Shown in pieces: positions 15,598 through 24,853 of a stretch of DNA of 64,000 nt. The position numbers and the translations under genes were made by a program. The first letter of the stretch is position 1. Each line of letters begins with the position of its first letter. Under the pieces are notes generated by a model that made no database searches, was not told the DNA's origin, and worked only from the letters and a program-made list of their open reading frames with translations. Source of the DNA: Ammoniphilus sp. YIM 78166 (GTDB lineage: Bacteria > Bacillota > Bacilli > Aneurinibacillales > RAOX-1); assembly GCF_004522215.1 (NCBI RefSeq), contig NZ_SDLR01000004.1, positions 1 through 64,000 of the forward strand. Reading direction: 5' to 3'.

Positions 15598-16539
15598 CTA
15601 ATACTTGATCCGAGGATCGATCCACGTATAAATCACATCGACGAAAAGATTAACCAGCACAAAGATCAGGGCGATAAACAACACGCCGCCTTGGACAATC
15701 GGATAATCCCGTTGATGGATCCCATCTAAAATGTACTGCCCTAATCCCGGTACGGAAAACAATTGCTCGACAATAACCGCTCCCCCAAGCAAGTACCCGA
15801 TCTGCATCCCCGCAATGGTGACTACAGGAATCGTAGAGTTCCTAAGCGCGTGCCCGATGATAACCGTCCACTCCCCATTCCCCTTGGCTCTCGCGGTGCG
15901 AATAAACTCTTTATCCAACGTTTCTAAAAGAGCCGATCTCGTCATTCTCATAATCCCTGCCGCTAAGACGATTCCCATCGTAATCGACGGCAAGATGAAA
16001 ATTTTAAAAGCTTCCACCGGATCCTGCCAGAAGTGGACATAATCGATCGGAGGGTACCAGCCGAAATACAACGAAAGTCCAAGAAGCAATAAGGTTCCAA
16101 TCGCGAAGTTCGGAACGGAGATGCCAAGCATCGCCACCACTCTTCCCGCCACATCGACAGCGGAGTGAGCCTTCACGGCGGAAAGAATCCCAACTGGGAT
16201 GGCAATGCTCCAGCCAATCAAGGCAGCAAAGATGGTTAATTGAAAAGTGACTAAAAACCGATTCCAAATCGCAGGCAATATCGGTTCCCCCGAGTGAATC
16301 GATACGCCAAAATCCCCTTGCACAAGGCCGCTGGCCCATGTCAAGTATTGAACGATCAGAGGTCGATCGAGTCCCATGCTGCGATTCAAGGCTTCTATCG
16401 CTTCGGGTGTGGCATTCGTTCCGAGCATGATTGAAGCCGGATCACCCGGGACAAGATGTAAAATCATAAACACCAGAATGGAGATCCCGATAATAATGGG
16501 GACCAGCGTCATGAGGCGCTTAAGGATATAACGGCCCAT
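15598..16539 (-). CDS. Oligopeptide/muropeptide ABC transporter permease (OppB/DppB type)
   Basis: The ATG at 16539 is preferred because GGGAGGGG lies just upstream; a longer frame to 16584 lacks a site. About 313 residues, beginning MGRYILKRLMTLVPIIIGIS. It has the family N-terminal helix, the HLVPGDPA motif, six helices in all, the EAA loop FIRTARAKG and the end VDVIYTWIDPRIKY. It is preceded by the substrate-binding protein gene. Confidence 0.9.
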   Translation of the reverse strand: MGRYILKRLMTLVPIIIGISILVFMILHLVPGDPASIMLGTNATPEAIEALNRSMGLDRPLIVQYLTWASGLVQGDFGVSIHSGEPILPAIWNRFLVTFQLTIFAALIGWSIAIPVGILSAVKAHSAVDVAGRVVAMLGISVPNFAIGTLLLLGLSLYFGWYPPIDYVHFWQDPVEAFKIFILPSITMGIVLAAGIMRMTRSALLETLDKEFIRTARAKGNGEWTVIIGHALRNSTIPVVTIAGMQIGYLLGGAVIVEQLFSVPGLGQYILDGIHQRDYPIVQGGVLFIALIFVLVNLFVDVIYTWIDPRIKY

Positions 16540-16596
16540 TCTTTCCCCTCCCTTTGGAAAAGATGCGGCGGGTAGGAACCCCACCCGCCACCACTC

Positions 16597-18168
16597 TTAC
16601 TTTATAGATGCACGTACGATCGCAAACGCTTCTCCCGCAGCCGTCGGAACGAAGCCATCGACTTGTTCGCTCACGGCGTAGAAGTTTTTAGGTGATGCTA
16701 AGAATAGATTCGGAGCGTCCTCCACTAGCATCTGTTGGGCTTGGTTGTAGAGTTCCTTACGTCCAGCAGGATCTGTTGTTTCTAGCGCTTTTTGAACGAC
16801 TTGATCGTAAGCAGGGTTGGTATAATTCCACACGTTCGCAGATCCTGTCGTGGAGAAGAAGAAACGCATGGAGCGGTCAGGGTCTGTTCCAGAAGTGTTG
16901 CGCCCTACTAGAAGATCCGTATCTTTGGATTTCCACATTTCGATATAAGCGGCCCACTCTAATTGATTAATCTGGGCGTCAATGCCGATGGCTTTTAACT
17001 GCTGTTGAATGACTTGAGCGGATTCAATCATATCTGGATAAGTCGAGGCGGTATAAAGCGTGGTCTTAAATCCATCAGCTAATCCAGCTTCCTTTAATAA
17101 CTCTTTTGCTTTGGTTACATCTTGCTTATAAGAGGCAAAGGAGGACGTATCTAATGCCCAGCTCTTCTGTGCCGGAGAGATCGGGCCCGTTAATTCCGCT
17201 TGCCCTTTCCATACGGTTTGCACGATTTCATCGCGGTTCACGGCATAGCTGATCGCTTGTCTTACTTTCGGATTGTCAAAAGGCTTCTTCGCGGTGTTGA
17301 TTCCAAGATAGCCGTATTCAGCCGATTGATAGCTTTCGATTTTTAACGCGGGAGTCTTTTCTAACAACATGGCGGTATCTGCATTGACGGAGGCGATATC
17401 GATCTTACCGGAACGGATCGCAGCGGTACGCTGTGCTTCATCCTTCATAATGGTAAACTTGACTCCGTCGGCCTTCGGTAATCCCTCTTTAAAGTAGTTA
17501 GGATTCTTCTTTAATTGAACGTATTGGCCAGACTCCATCTTCTCCATCATGAAAGGACCTGTTCCCACGGCTTCTGTATTCAAGTCCGCTACTTCCTTCG
17601 GAACGATCGCTACTTGAGCACTGGAGGTATTCGCTACAATCGCAGAATCAGGGTTCGCCAACTTGAAAACTACGGTATTGGCGTCCGGAGTTTCAATCGC
17701 TTCGATACTAGCAAAGAACGACTTGACCGTAGAACCGGTATCCGGGTTCAAGATTCGCTCAAAGCTGTATTTTACGTCTTCCGAGGTCATTTCTCTTCCG
17801 TTGTGGAATTTCACTCCCGGTTGAAGGAGGAAGGTTAGCATTTTTCCATCTTCGGAAAACTCCCACTTCGTAGCTAGATTCGGAATCACGTTAAATTCCG
17901 GATCCATCTTGGTTAGTCCATCATAGATCAATCCGTAGATTCTAGCACTTGAAGCAGCAGGGACCTTATGAGGGTCTAAACCTACTGGATCTTGGTCTGC
18001 CGCTACAATTAATACATTTTCTCTAGCGGGTGCAGCAGGAGCTGCGGCTTCCTTCGCTGGTTCGGCTGGCTTATCGGCCGGTTGAGTGGTAGACTGGCCG
18101 CCACCGCCACAGGCTGTTAATGCAACACTCAAGGTAAGTAGAAAGGCTGAAACCCAATTCTTTTTCAT
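16597..18168 (-). CDS. Oligopeptide/muropeptide ABC transporter substrate-binding lipoprotein (family 5)
   Basis: A 523-residue lipoprotein: signal peptide with lipobox ALTAC, then a low-complexity Gly/Pro/Ala/Glu linker to about residue 50, then an SBP family 5 domain. Marks include VGLDPHKVPAASSARIYGLIYDGL and the FHNGREMTSEDVKYSFERI block. It captures the ligand outside the membrane for the OppBCDF-type complex. Operon neighbours anmK and murQ suggest MurNAc-containing peptides or anhydromuropeptides rather than plain peptides; the ligand is inferred. Confidence 0.88.
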   Translation of the reverse strand: MKKNWVSAFLLTLSVALTACGGGGQSTTQPADKPAEPAKEAAAPAAPARENVLIVAADQDPVGLDPHKVPAASSARIYGLIYDGLTKMDPEFNVIPNLATKWEFSEDGKMLTFLLQPGVKFHNGREMTSEDVKYSFERILNPDTGSTVKSFFASIEAIETPDANTVVFKLANPDSAIVANTSSAQVAIVPKEVADLNTEAVGTGPFMMEKMESGQYVQLKKNPNYFKEGLPKADGVKFTIMKDEAQRTAAIRSGKIDIASVNADTAMLLEKTPALKIESYQSAEYGYLGINTAKKPFDNPKVRQAISYAVNRDEIVQTVWKGQAELTGPISPAQKSWALDTSSFASYKQDVTKAKELLKEAGLADGFKTTLYTASTYPDMIESAQVIQQQLKAIGIDAQINQLEWAAYIEMWKSKDTDLLVGRNTSGTDPDRSMRFFFSTTGSANVWNYTNPAYDQVVQKALETTDPAGRKELYNQAQQMLVEDAPNLFLASPKNFYAVSEQVDGFVPTAAGEAFAIVRASIK

Positions 18169-18214
18169 GTGTATCCCCCTATTTTTTAATTAGTTGATTA
18201 ACTTACTCTTCGTT

Positions 18215-19441
18215 TTACCAGCACACTTGGCCTAACCGAACCGCACGCCGTGCTCCTGTCACAGAAGGGACGTTGCTCGGTCGGCCCATCATCGTCTCAT
18301 GACCGAGAATGGCAAAGGCCATTGCTTCCTTCGCATCATCCGGTACCCCATAATGGGCTGCCGTCTTTAATGAAATGGACTCCGGCAACTGCTCCCGAAT
18401 CATCTTCATTAAGGTCCGATTATGAGCTCCGCCACCCGAAACGATGACCTCTCCCACCTCATGATGAGGCAGAATAAAATCCTTGTAAGCATTCGTGATC
18501 GTGTGCGCGGTTAACGCAGTGGCGGTCGCCAGGATATCCTCGAAGTTCAAGCCCCGCTTCTTTCCTTCTTCAAGAAACTTCTCCGTAAAAAAGGTCCCGT
18601 ACACTTCACGGCCTGTGCTCTTCGGGGGTCTTCTCCCATAATAAGGGTCGGATAAACTCTGCTGAAGCATGGCTTCATCCACCTTCCCCTGGGAGGCGAT
18701 TTCTCCCCCGCGGTCGTAACGCTCGGCTCCTTGGGTATGCATCATCACCAAGTCATCCATGATCATGTTCCCTGGACCGGTATCAAAGGCAAAAATGCCA
18801 TCCGTGGGAGAGCCCGCAGGGATAAACGTACAGTTGCCGATGCCCCCAATGTTCTGCATAATCCGGCCTTTGCTCGCTTCTCCAAACAAGATTCGATCGG
18901 CAAAAGGAACCATTGGCGCCCCTTCCCCACCAGCAGCCATATCTCTAGCACGGAAGTTTCCGATGACCGGAATCCCTGTCCGTTCTGTCAGCACTGACAT
19001 CTCCCCGATCTGAAGGGTCGATCTCACAGGCAGCGGACCCTCTGGACCCGGAAAGGCTTGATCAACCGGAGCGTGCCAGATGGTCTGGCCATGACAGCAG
19101 ATCGCATCGATTTGTTCTGGCTTGAAGTTTGCCTTTTCTAGTAATTGATGTACCGAGTAGGCATACCATTCAGCTACTCCATAATGAGCCTCTACTAACT
19201 GATCCAACCTAGCCGTTTCAGGAGAGCAAAGGTCATTCAAACGCCTTCTTAATTCATCGGAATAGGGAAGATAATTGAACTCTACTAGAGCTACCTCCTC
19301 TATCTGTTTTTCCTCATTCGAGGTGATCTTCACTAACGCCGCGTCAATCCCATCCAGCGAAGTCCCTGACATCATTCCGATCAGCCAGTGTTCATGACGT
19401 TCCCGGTAACTTTGCCATCGGTCGTCATTTAGGTAATCCAT
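18215..19441 (-). CDS. anmK: Anhydro-N-acetylmuramic acid kinase
   Basis: A 408-residue AnmK with the ATP-binding MSGTSLDGID motif at residues 24-33, a central DTGPGNMIMDDL block and the late VSGGGAHNRTLM motif. It opens the 1,6-anhydro ring of anhydroMurNAc and phosphorylates it to MurNAc-6-phosphate, the substrate of MurQ. It is the first intact gene of the operon, 46 bases before the binding-protein gene. Its start codon lies inside the tail of a decayed MFS gene. Confidence 0.95.
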   Translation of the reverse strand: MDYLNDDRWQSYRERHEHWLIGMMSGTSLDGIDAALVKITSNEEKQIEEVALVEFNYLPYSDELRRRLNDLCSPETARLDQLVEAHYGVAEWYAYSVHQLLEKANFKPEQIDAICCHGQTIWHAPVDQAFPGPEGPLPVRSTLQIGEMSVLTERTGIPVIGNFRARDMAAGGEGAPMVPFADRILFGEASKGRIMQNIGGIGNCTFIPAGSPTDGIFAFDTGPGNMIMDDLVMMHTQGAERYDRGGEIASQGKVDEAMLQQSLSDPYYGRRPPKSTGREVYGTFFTEKFLEEGKKRGLNFEDILATATALTAHTITNAYKDFILPHHEVGEVIVSGGGAHNRTLMKMIREQLPESISLKTAAHYGVPDDAKEAMAFAILGHETMMGRPSNVPSVTGARRAVRLGQVCW

Positions 19442-20030
19442 TTATTTTTCCTCCCATCAAGGATTGCTTGTAAACCTTCTGGCCAAAATAGGCCAGCCCT
19501 GCCACGATCCCAATAAACCCTACAGGCAACCAAAATGCGGTCTGATATCCGATCCACTCTCCCAAACATTCCAATTAACCAAGCGGATCCCATCGCCCCT
19601 CCTCCTGCGGCCGTTGACAGATAACCAATTACCGTACCAGACTGTCCAGGGTAATCTCTTGAAGCAAGGGCAATGAGAACAGGAGAAATAATAGAATAGA
19701 AGAGTCCGACAAACGAAAATGAATATTTCCAACTCCCTGTCCCTGATGACCCCGAATGAGACATAACCCTAGACATAGCATGCATGGCAACGGTTACAAA
19801 CAGACTGAAAATAAATAGTATCTTCTGCATCCCAAGCCGATCCAGTAATTTACCCGCAACGAGGCCCGACAAGGGGATGCCCAATGGAGCTCCAGCCAGC
19901 AACAAACCCATCTGAGAAAGGGCAAGTCCAAGGAACCTTGGATATGAGGAGCAAGCAAGCTACGGATCGCATCGAGTGATCCATCCAATAGCAAAGATCA
20001 GCGCTAAGCCTATTAGGAAAGCCCGCTCAT
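19430..20030 (-). pseudogene. Frameshifted MFS transporter upstream of anmK
   Basis: The start ATG at 20030 has GGAGGCGAT upstream, but the frame stops after five codons. Recognisable MFS pieces then continue in other frames: FLIGLALIFAIGWIT, then LDAIRSLLAPHIQG, then MGLLLAGAPLGIPLSGLVAG to about 19548. A further frame gives EWIGYQTAFWLPVGFIGIVA and runs to a stop near 19430. At least three frameshifts are needed. It was probably a sugar or muropeptide permease of the operon (an AmpG-like role is a guess) and is now dead unless the sequence has errors. Confidence 0.8.
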
Positions 20031-20338
20031 AATCGCCTCCACTCACTGAACTAATATTTATGATATTTTTATTCTATGAAACATTATTTCATCAGTCAAT
20101 TGTTTTTTAATAAATATTGCTACGAGAGTGCCTACGAGAGTGCCTGTCACTCCCCGAAATTGCTCGAATGTTGTCGATTCTTCCACCCAAGTTGGTTAGA
20201 TTGTAAAACTGACTAGTCCCCTTGTTGCTGTTCATCATAATTTTAGTTGCGTGATACAAAAAGTGAGCAGTCGTCGTGACTGCTCCGTGGCTAACAACTC
20301 CCATTGAATAGATGGAGAAAATATATGAAAAACAACCA
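20031..20338. other. Intergenic region with a 12-base tandem repeat
   Basis: No gene is supported. The unit TACGAGAGTGCC occurs twice in tandem at 20121-20144 and is followed by TGTCACTCC. The reverse complement (AGTGACAGGCACTCTCG) looks like motifs I associate with transposase-linked short repeats in Bacillota, but one copy is too little to be sure. A 93-codon minus ORF here overlaps the chrB-C gene and lacks family resemblance. Confidence 0.4.
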
Positions 20339-20752
20339 TTATTTAACTTGAAGATGTGCATATAGAGCATCAAAAATGATACTTCCACGCTCTAGCGCTG
20401 TTAAGTCATCAGGACTCGATAAGCGAATACCGTCACAAATATAATCAAGTCCTGGTGCAACCGGCTCTAAAAACACCTCTTGTACCGTATCGGCTTCGTC
20501 TACTATCTGAGCAATTCTATCCAGAATGGGGTCCTTAATATCGTATTCCCTTAACATGGTATGGAAAGTGCAATGTCCCCTTCGATGAGTAAGACGAACC
20601 CCAGGAATATCAAATGGTTCAGCTCCTTCTGGTAATGGCTTTGAACCGAGAGGAACAAAGGAGAATTCCGCCTCAGAATCAATCCATTTGCGAATCAACC
20701 AAGCACAAGCCATTCTATCTACCCCAACATTTTCCCATGTAACCCACTTCAT
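20339..20752 (-). CDS. ChrB C-terminal domain protein (chromate resistance)
   Basis: A 137-residue protein matching the C-terminal ChrB domain: WENVGVDRMACAWLIRKWID at the start, GVRLTHRRGHCTFHTML in the middle, then EADTVQEVFLEPVAPGLDYICDG. In many proteobacteria this domain is fused to a ChrB N-terminal domain; here the two are separate genes overlapping by 4 bases (ATGA). ChrB proteins sense chromate and regulate chrA. The divergent chrA gene lies 0.5 kb away. Confidence 0.8.
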   Translation of the reverse strand: MKWVTWENVGVDRMACAWLIRKWIDSEAEFSFVPLGSKPLPEGAEPFDIPGVRLTHRRGHCTFHTMLREYDIKDPILDRIAQIVDEADTVQEVFLEPVAPGLDYICDGIRLSSPDDLTALERGSIIFDALYAHLQVK

Positions 20753-21180
20753 AACTTCCCGCCTTTTCTTTCAAGTAGTTCTTTGCGTACCCTCTCACCT
20801 AGTTGAGAATGAAAGTAATCCAGTATTTTTACCTGCTGATATTTCTTTGAAATGGCTAAAAGATCAGGTTCTTTATCTTTTAGGGCATTTAATAGCTCTT
20901 CATACTCTTTATCCACTTGGTCAAGAAATTCTTGTATGATTGTCTCATCTTGCTCCCTAAAAACCGACTTTGTTTCCCATAGAGAAGCTTCACCACCAAG
21001 CTCCTGGATTTCCACGACCAACCATTGAAATTGTTCTCTCGTTTTAGGGGTCGAAGGGAGACACCATACAGATTCATGAAGAAGAACAGCACCTAGACGC
21101 TTTAACTTACGCCAAACGTACACCCGTATTTTGCTAGGATTCCGTGGGATTTTATACAATAAATGCAGCCAGGTGTTCAA
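20749..21180 (-). CDS. ChrB N-terminal domain protein (chromate resistance regulator)
   Basis: A 143-residue protein resembling the ChrB N-terminal domain: WLHLLYKIPRNPSKIRVYVWRKLKRLGAV with later SVWCLPSTPKT and a basic, helical C-terminus (residues 85-143). It overlaps the ChrB C-domain gene, so the two probably work as a split ChrB. It is divergent from chrA with a 106-base shared upstream region containing TATAAT. Chromate-responsive control of both directions is a reasonable inference. Confidence 0.75.
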   Translation of the reverse strand: MNTWLHLLYKIPRNPSKIRVYVWRKLKRLGAVLLHESVWCLPSTPKTREQFQWLVVEIQELGGEASLWETKSVFREQDETIIQEFLDQVDKEYEELLNALKDKEPDLLAISKKYQQVKILDYFHSQLGERVRKELLERKGGKL

Positions 21181-21286
21181 ACTTTCTCCTCCTCGAGCCT
21201 AATAAAAAGTGTAACCAGTATTACATTTATATTATAATGGGTTCTATAGTAAAAAACATTATTCATTTATTATTGGAGGGGAAAGA

Positions 21287-22453
21287 ATGTCTCAACCGAG
21301 CCTATGGCAACTATTTATAAATTACATCAAAATTGGACTTCAAGGCTGGGGTGGTCCCGTAGCTCAAATTCAAGTTATCCATGAAGACGCAGTTGAAAAG
21401 AAGAAGTGGATTGATAATGACCGATTTAAGGATGCCTATGCGGTTTGTGGAATGCTTCCTGGGCCCGAAGCGGCTGAACTTTGTATGTATGTGGGTTATC
21501 ACAAAAGGGGTGTCTTGGGCGGAATCATAGCTGGATTAGGGTTCATGCTTCCTAACTTTATTATGATTACCTTATTAGCCTGGGTATATTTCCAATATGC
21601 TGCGACATCTAATATTGCTCAAATGTTGTTATTCGGAGTAAAACCAGCAATGGTTGCTATCGTTGCCTTTAGTCTATACCGTTTATCCCATAAATTTGGT
21701 GTACTAACAAACCGTCAGTTACTATTTATCACAATATTAATGATTGTTCTTAGTTTTGTTACAACCGTTGATCTAATCCTTCTTCTTTTAGCAATGGGTT
21801 TTATCTATATGTTAGTAAATAAGTTAACAGAAAAAAATAAGGTGAAGAAAGATAACTCGACTTTACATGGTTTTGCAGTTGAACCTGTCTTACTGGCTTC
21901 ATCTGTAGGATTTGCTTCCTCGTTATCTGCTAATGTGTCCTGGTTATTTTTAAAAATTGGTGCCCTAAGCTTTGGAGGAGCCTACACTGTTCTTGCGTTA
22001 CTGCAATTTGAGGCAGTCGATTATTATGGTTGGTTAACGACTCAACAATACATTGATGGTTTGGCTATTAATGAACTAACACCTGGTCCACTCATTATGG
22101 TTGCGGCATTTGTAGGTTTTGCAGCCCACGGCTTTTGGGGAGCTACTCTGGCAACATTCTTCATCTTCTTACCGGCGTTTCTATTCGTATTATTGGGTGC
22201 TCCTTACTTTGAATCACTGAGGAAAAATGTGGGAATTAAGCTTTATTTAGCTGGGGTAAGTGCAGCGGTGGTCGGATTAACAGCAAACTTTTTAATTCGT
22301 CTGTCCATAGAGGTATTTCAAGATTGGGCTAGTCCTATCATAACGTTAGTTTCATTGTTTTTACTTATTAAAATGAAACCTCCGCTTTGGAGTGTGTTCT
22401 TGTTTGGACTTATTTTTGGTTCTGGTTTTATGTACCTTGTTACATTGATGTAG
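21287..22453 (+). CDS. chrA: Chromate transporter ChrA
   Basis: A 388-residue efflux protein of the long-chain CHR family with two homologous halves. The N-half has the GGPVAQIQ motif followed by GMLPGPEAAELCMYVGY; the C-half has FGGAYTVLALLQ followed by LTPGPLIMVAAFVGF. About ten membrane helices are visible. It exports chromate from the cytoplasm by the proton motive force. The start has GGAGGGGAAAG upstream. It is divergent from the split chrB genes. The reading frame is intact and of normal length. Confidence 0.92.
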   Translation: MSQPSLWQLFINYIKIGLQGWGGPVAQIQVIHEDAVEKKKWIDNDRFKDAYAVCGMLPGPEAAELCMYVGYHKRGVLGGIIAGLGFMLPNFIMITLLAWVYFQYAATSNIAQMLLFGVKPAMVAIVAFSLYRLSHKFGVLTNRQLLFITILMIVLSFVTTVDLILLLLAMGFIYMLVNKLTEKNKVKKDNSTLHGFAVEPVLLASSVGFASSLSANVSWLFLKIGALSFGGAYTVLALLQFEAVDYYGWLTTQQYIDGLAINELTPGPLIMVAAFVGFAAHGFWGATLATFFIFLPAFLFVLLGAPYFESLRKNVGIKLYLAGVSAAVVGLTANFLIRLSIEVFQDWASPIITLVSLFLLIKMKPPLWSVFLFGLIFGSGFMYLVTLM

Positions 22454-22725
22454 CCCTTTTAGTTTATATACAACTTTATTCCAAGCATTATTCATTACCT
22501 CTCCACTCCTGAATGATAATAAGAAACCACTAATATGGTTTCTACGCAATGACTATAATTCCTTTACCGAGCAATCCTGACTGAAACCTCGTTATTACCG
22601 CAATAACGGAGCAAGAGACGGGTCGATCAATCGATTGTCGGTTGACTGATCAAAAACGTTTTCAGAAATATATTTGTAAATTCTCCAGGGAAAACTAAAA
22701 CAAACGTTTTAGGAGGATATAAGGA
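22454..22725. other. Intergenic region between chrA and a DUF3231 gene
   Basis: No gene is seen. There are two perfect hairpins: AGAAACCA/TGGTTTCT at 22523-22544, and CGTTATT/AATAACG at 22590-22608. There is also an imperfect palindrome GATCAATCGA...TTGACTGATC at 22624-22650. None has a U-tail, so no terminator is called. AGGAGGATATAAGG precedes the DUF3231 start. Confidence 0.4.
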
Positions 22726-23748
22726 ATGGAGACAAAAACAGAACACAATATTAGACTAACCTCTTCAGAAATCGGAAATCTATGGTCAACCTATATGACA
22801 GATAGCATGTCAGACTGTGTTCTAAAATATTTTATTGCTAAAACTCAAGATACGGAAATACTCCCTATCTTGGAATTTGCTCTGAGTATAAGCCAAACTC
22901 ATATTAGAGCTATAACCGAAATATTCAACCAAGAAGGTCATCCCATTCCTGTAGGGTTTGGTGATCAAGACGTTGATATCAATGCTCCTGCACTATACTC
23001 CGATACTTACTTCTTAAATTACGTACATAATATGGCTAAACTGGCGATGACCACCTATGGGTTGTCCGTGTCATCGGTTGCTCGAAAAGATATATTGGAC
23101 ATTTTTACAAAGGCCTATGTATCGGCTAAAGAGTTATATGAAAAAAGTTTACAATGCCTGTTATCTAAAGGATTATATAGCAGAGCAGCCCACATCCCTA
23201 TCCCTGAAAAAGTCGAGTTCATCCAAAAGCAGAGCTATTTGACAGGATGGCTAGGAAATCGAAGACCGATGAATGCATTGGAGATTACCCAGTGTTATTA
23301 CAATATCCAAAGAAATGGCATTGGAAAAACATTACTTATTGGATTCAGCCAGGTTGCACGCTCCAAAAAGGTTCGAGAGTATTTCATAAGAGGAATAGAC
23401 ATTGCCTTCAACAACATACAGGAATTGTCACATAAGCTAGCCGAAGAAAATATCAATGTATCCCCTACCTGGGATTCAGACGTGCTAAACTCCACAACCC
23501 CACCGTTCTCAGACAAATTAATGATGTACCATTTAACAGCCATTAGCGGTCTATCGATTGGGATCTATGGAACAGCATTGGGAACCTGTTCAAGACGTGA
23601 TTTGGGAAGTTTGTTTATGAAGATGATTACCGCAGCCATTGCCTACGCAGAGGATGGGGCAAATTTGATGATTGAAAATCAATGGCTAGAAGAACCGCCT
23701 CACGCTCTTCACAACATTTCGATTGCTAAACGCTCGGAATACGAATGA
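22726..23748 (+). CDS. DUF3231 family protein (tandem repeat type), copy 1
   Basis: A 340-residue helical protein made of two tandem DUF3231 units of about 165 residues. Each begins with a LTSSEIGNLW / MNALEITQCY type motif and ends with a FSDKLMMYH / RRDLGSLFMK type block. It has no signal peptide or membrane segment. DUF3231 proteins are frequent in spore-forming Bacillota; a ferritin-like four-helix fold is plausible but function is unknown. It is the most similar of the set to the copy at 34593-35597 (shared HNIRLTS start). It has a strong AGGAGG site. Confidence 0.85.
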   Translation: METKTEHNIRLTSSEIGNLWSTYMTDSMSDCVLKYFIAKTQDTEILPILEFALSISQTHIRAITEIFNQEGHPIPVGFGDQDVDINAPALYSDTYFLNYVHNMAKLAMTTYGLSVSSVARKDILDIFTKAYVSAKELYEKSLQCLLSKGLYSRAAHIPIPEKVEFIQKQSYLTGWLGNRRPMNALEITQCYYNIQRNGIGKTLLIGFSQVARSKKVREYFIRGIDIAFNNIQELSHKLAEENINVSPTWDSDVLNSTTPPFSDKLMMYHLTAISGLSIGIYGTALGTCSRRDLGSLFMKMITAAIAYAEDGANLMIENQWLEEPPHALHNISIAKRSEYE

Positions 23749-23904
23749 AGGCTAGGAAAGGGCATGGTCTTTCATTTGGTTGATCGATGCTGCCGTATGA
23801 ACGACGTTCCTGCCAATCGATAGAATACGTTCGTTATTGGTTTTTACTTGGTTTCCATTGGGATCCATGTACAGTTAGGAAAATGAACCTCGCGAGTAAC
23901 ACAA

Positions 23905-23937
23905 AAACGGAAGGAGCATCATACTCCTTCCACTTGT
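23905..23937 (-). terminator. Terminator of the nitroreductase gene
   Basis: Hairpin GGAAGGAG / CTCCTTCC with a 7-base loop; the A-run on the left gives U residues on the minus strand. It is just beyond the nitroreductase stop codon. Confidence 0.75.
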
Positions 23938-23941
23938 TTCA

Positions 23942-24589
23942 TTATTTAAACACTTTAATGCGATCTGCTAATGGTTGGAATTGCTTTTCTCCCGGTTGCA
24001 TCGTTGGTTTTCCAAACGGCATCTGTGCGATGAGTTTCCATTCTGATGGAATATTCCACTCTTTTTTTACATCCTCATCAATCAAAGGATTATAGTGTTG
24101 TAAAGATGCCCCGAATCCTTCAACTTCTAACGCTGTCCATATTACATACTGATGCATTCCAGAAGTGTGCTGCGACCAGATCGGGAAATTCTCAGCATAA
24201 GATGCGAAATTACTTTGGAGCTGCTCAATCACACTCACATCTTCAAAGAATAACACCGTTCCATATCCACCACGGAATGAATCCATTTTTTCTTTCGTGG
24301 AACTGAATTGGTCGGCCGGTACAATCTTTCTTAATGTTTCCGTTGTAATATCCCACAATCTATTGTGTTGTTCTCCAAGTAATAGAACTACTCGAGTACT
24401 TTGCGAATTAAACGCGGAAGGAGTATGTTTCACAGCATGTTCAATCACCTCTTGAATTCTTTGATCCGAAACAGGTGATTCTTTACTAATTCCGTAATAA
24501 GATCTTCTATCTTCAACCGCAGTATAAAAGTCCTTTGCATTTACATTTTCCTCAGTTTTTGGATTGAAAAGATCGCTTAGTATTCCCAT
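23942..24589 (-). CDS. Nitroreductase family protein (MhqN/YdgI-like)
   Basis: A 215-residue flavoprotein of the nitroreductase superfamily. The FMN-binding RRSYYGISK block is at residues 28-36, followed by TPSAFNSQSTRVVLL, and near the end IPSEWKLIAQMPFGKP. Relatives such as B. subtilis MhqN and YdgI reduce quinones or nitro compounds with NAD(P)H. It stands alone with its own terminator; no MhqR-type regulator is adjacent. Natural substrate unknown. Confidence 0.85.
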   Translation of the reverse strand: MGILSDLFNPKTEENVNAKDFYTAVEDRRSYYGISKESPVSDQRIQEVIEHAVKHTPSAFNSQSTRVVLLLGEQHNRLWDITTETLRKIVPADQFSSTKEKMDSFRGGYGTVLFFEDVSVIEQLQSNFASYAENFPIWSQHTSGMHQYVIWTALEVEGFGASLQHYNPLIDEDVKKEWNIPSEWKLIAQMPFGKPTMQPGEKQFQPLADRIKVFK

Positions 24590-24853
24590 TTAAATCACTC
24601 CTCTTATGTTGTGTTTTTAGTATTTCTTAATTAATGACAACCAATGATGATAAAGAGATCTTAATATTTTGTTATTTACTTATTTTTTATTAGATAAAAC
24701 TTTATGTAAATATAATAATGCTATTCACTTACTAATGTCAAGTAACTTAATAAATTATACTAGAGTGATGAAATACATTGAAATGATCAGGGATCATACT
24801 AGGAGGGATGAATCACAACAAAGCAGAAGAAATTCAAGGGTCCTTCAAGTTAT

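Noticed and set aside
20107..20388. 93-codon minus-strand ORF downstream of chrB
   Set aside because: Overlaps the ChrB C-domain gene, has no recognisable domain and includes the tandem repeat.
22590..22650. Possible riboswitch or attenuator between chrA and the DUF3231 gene
   Set aside because: Hairpins exist but match no riboswitch class I know and have no terminator tail.
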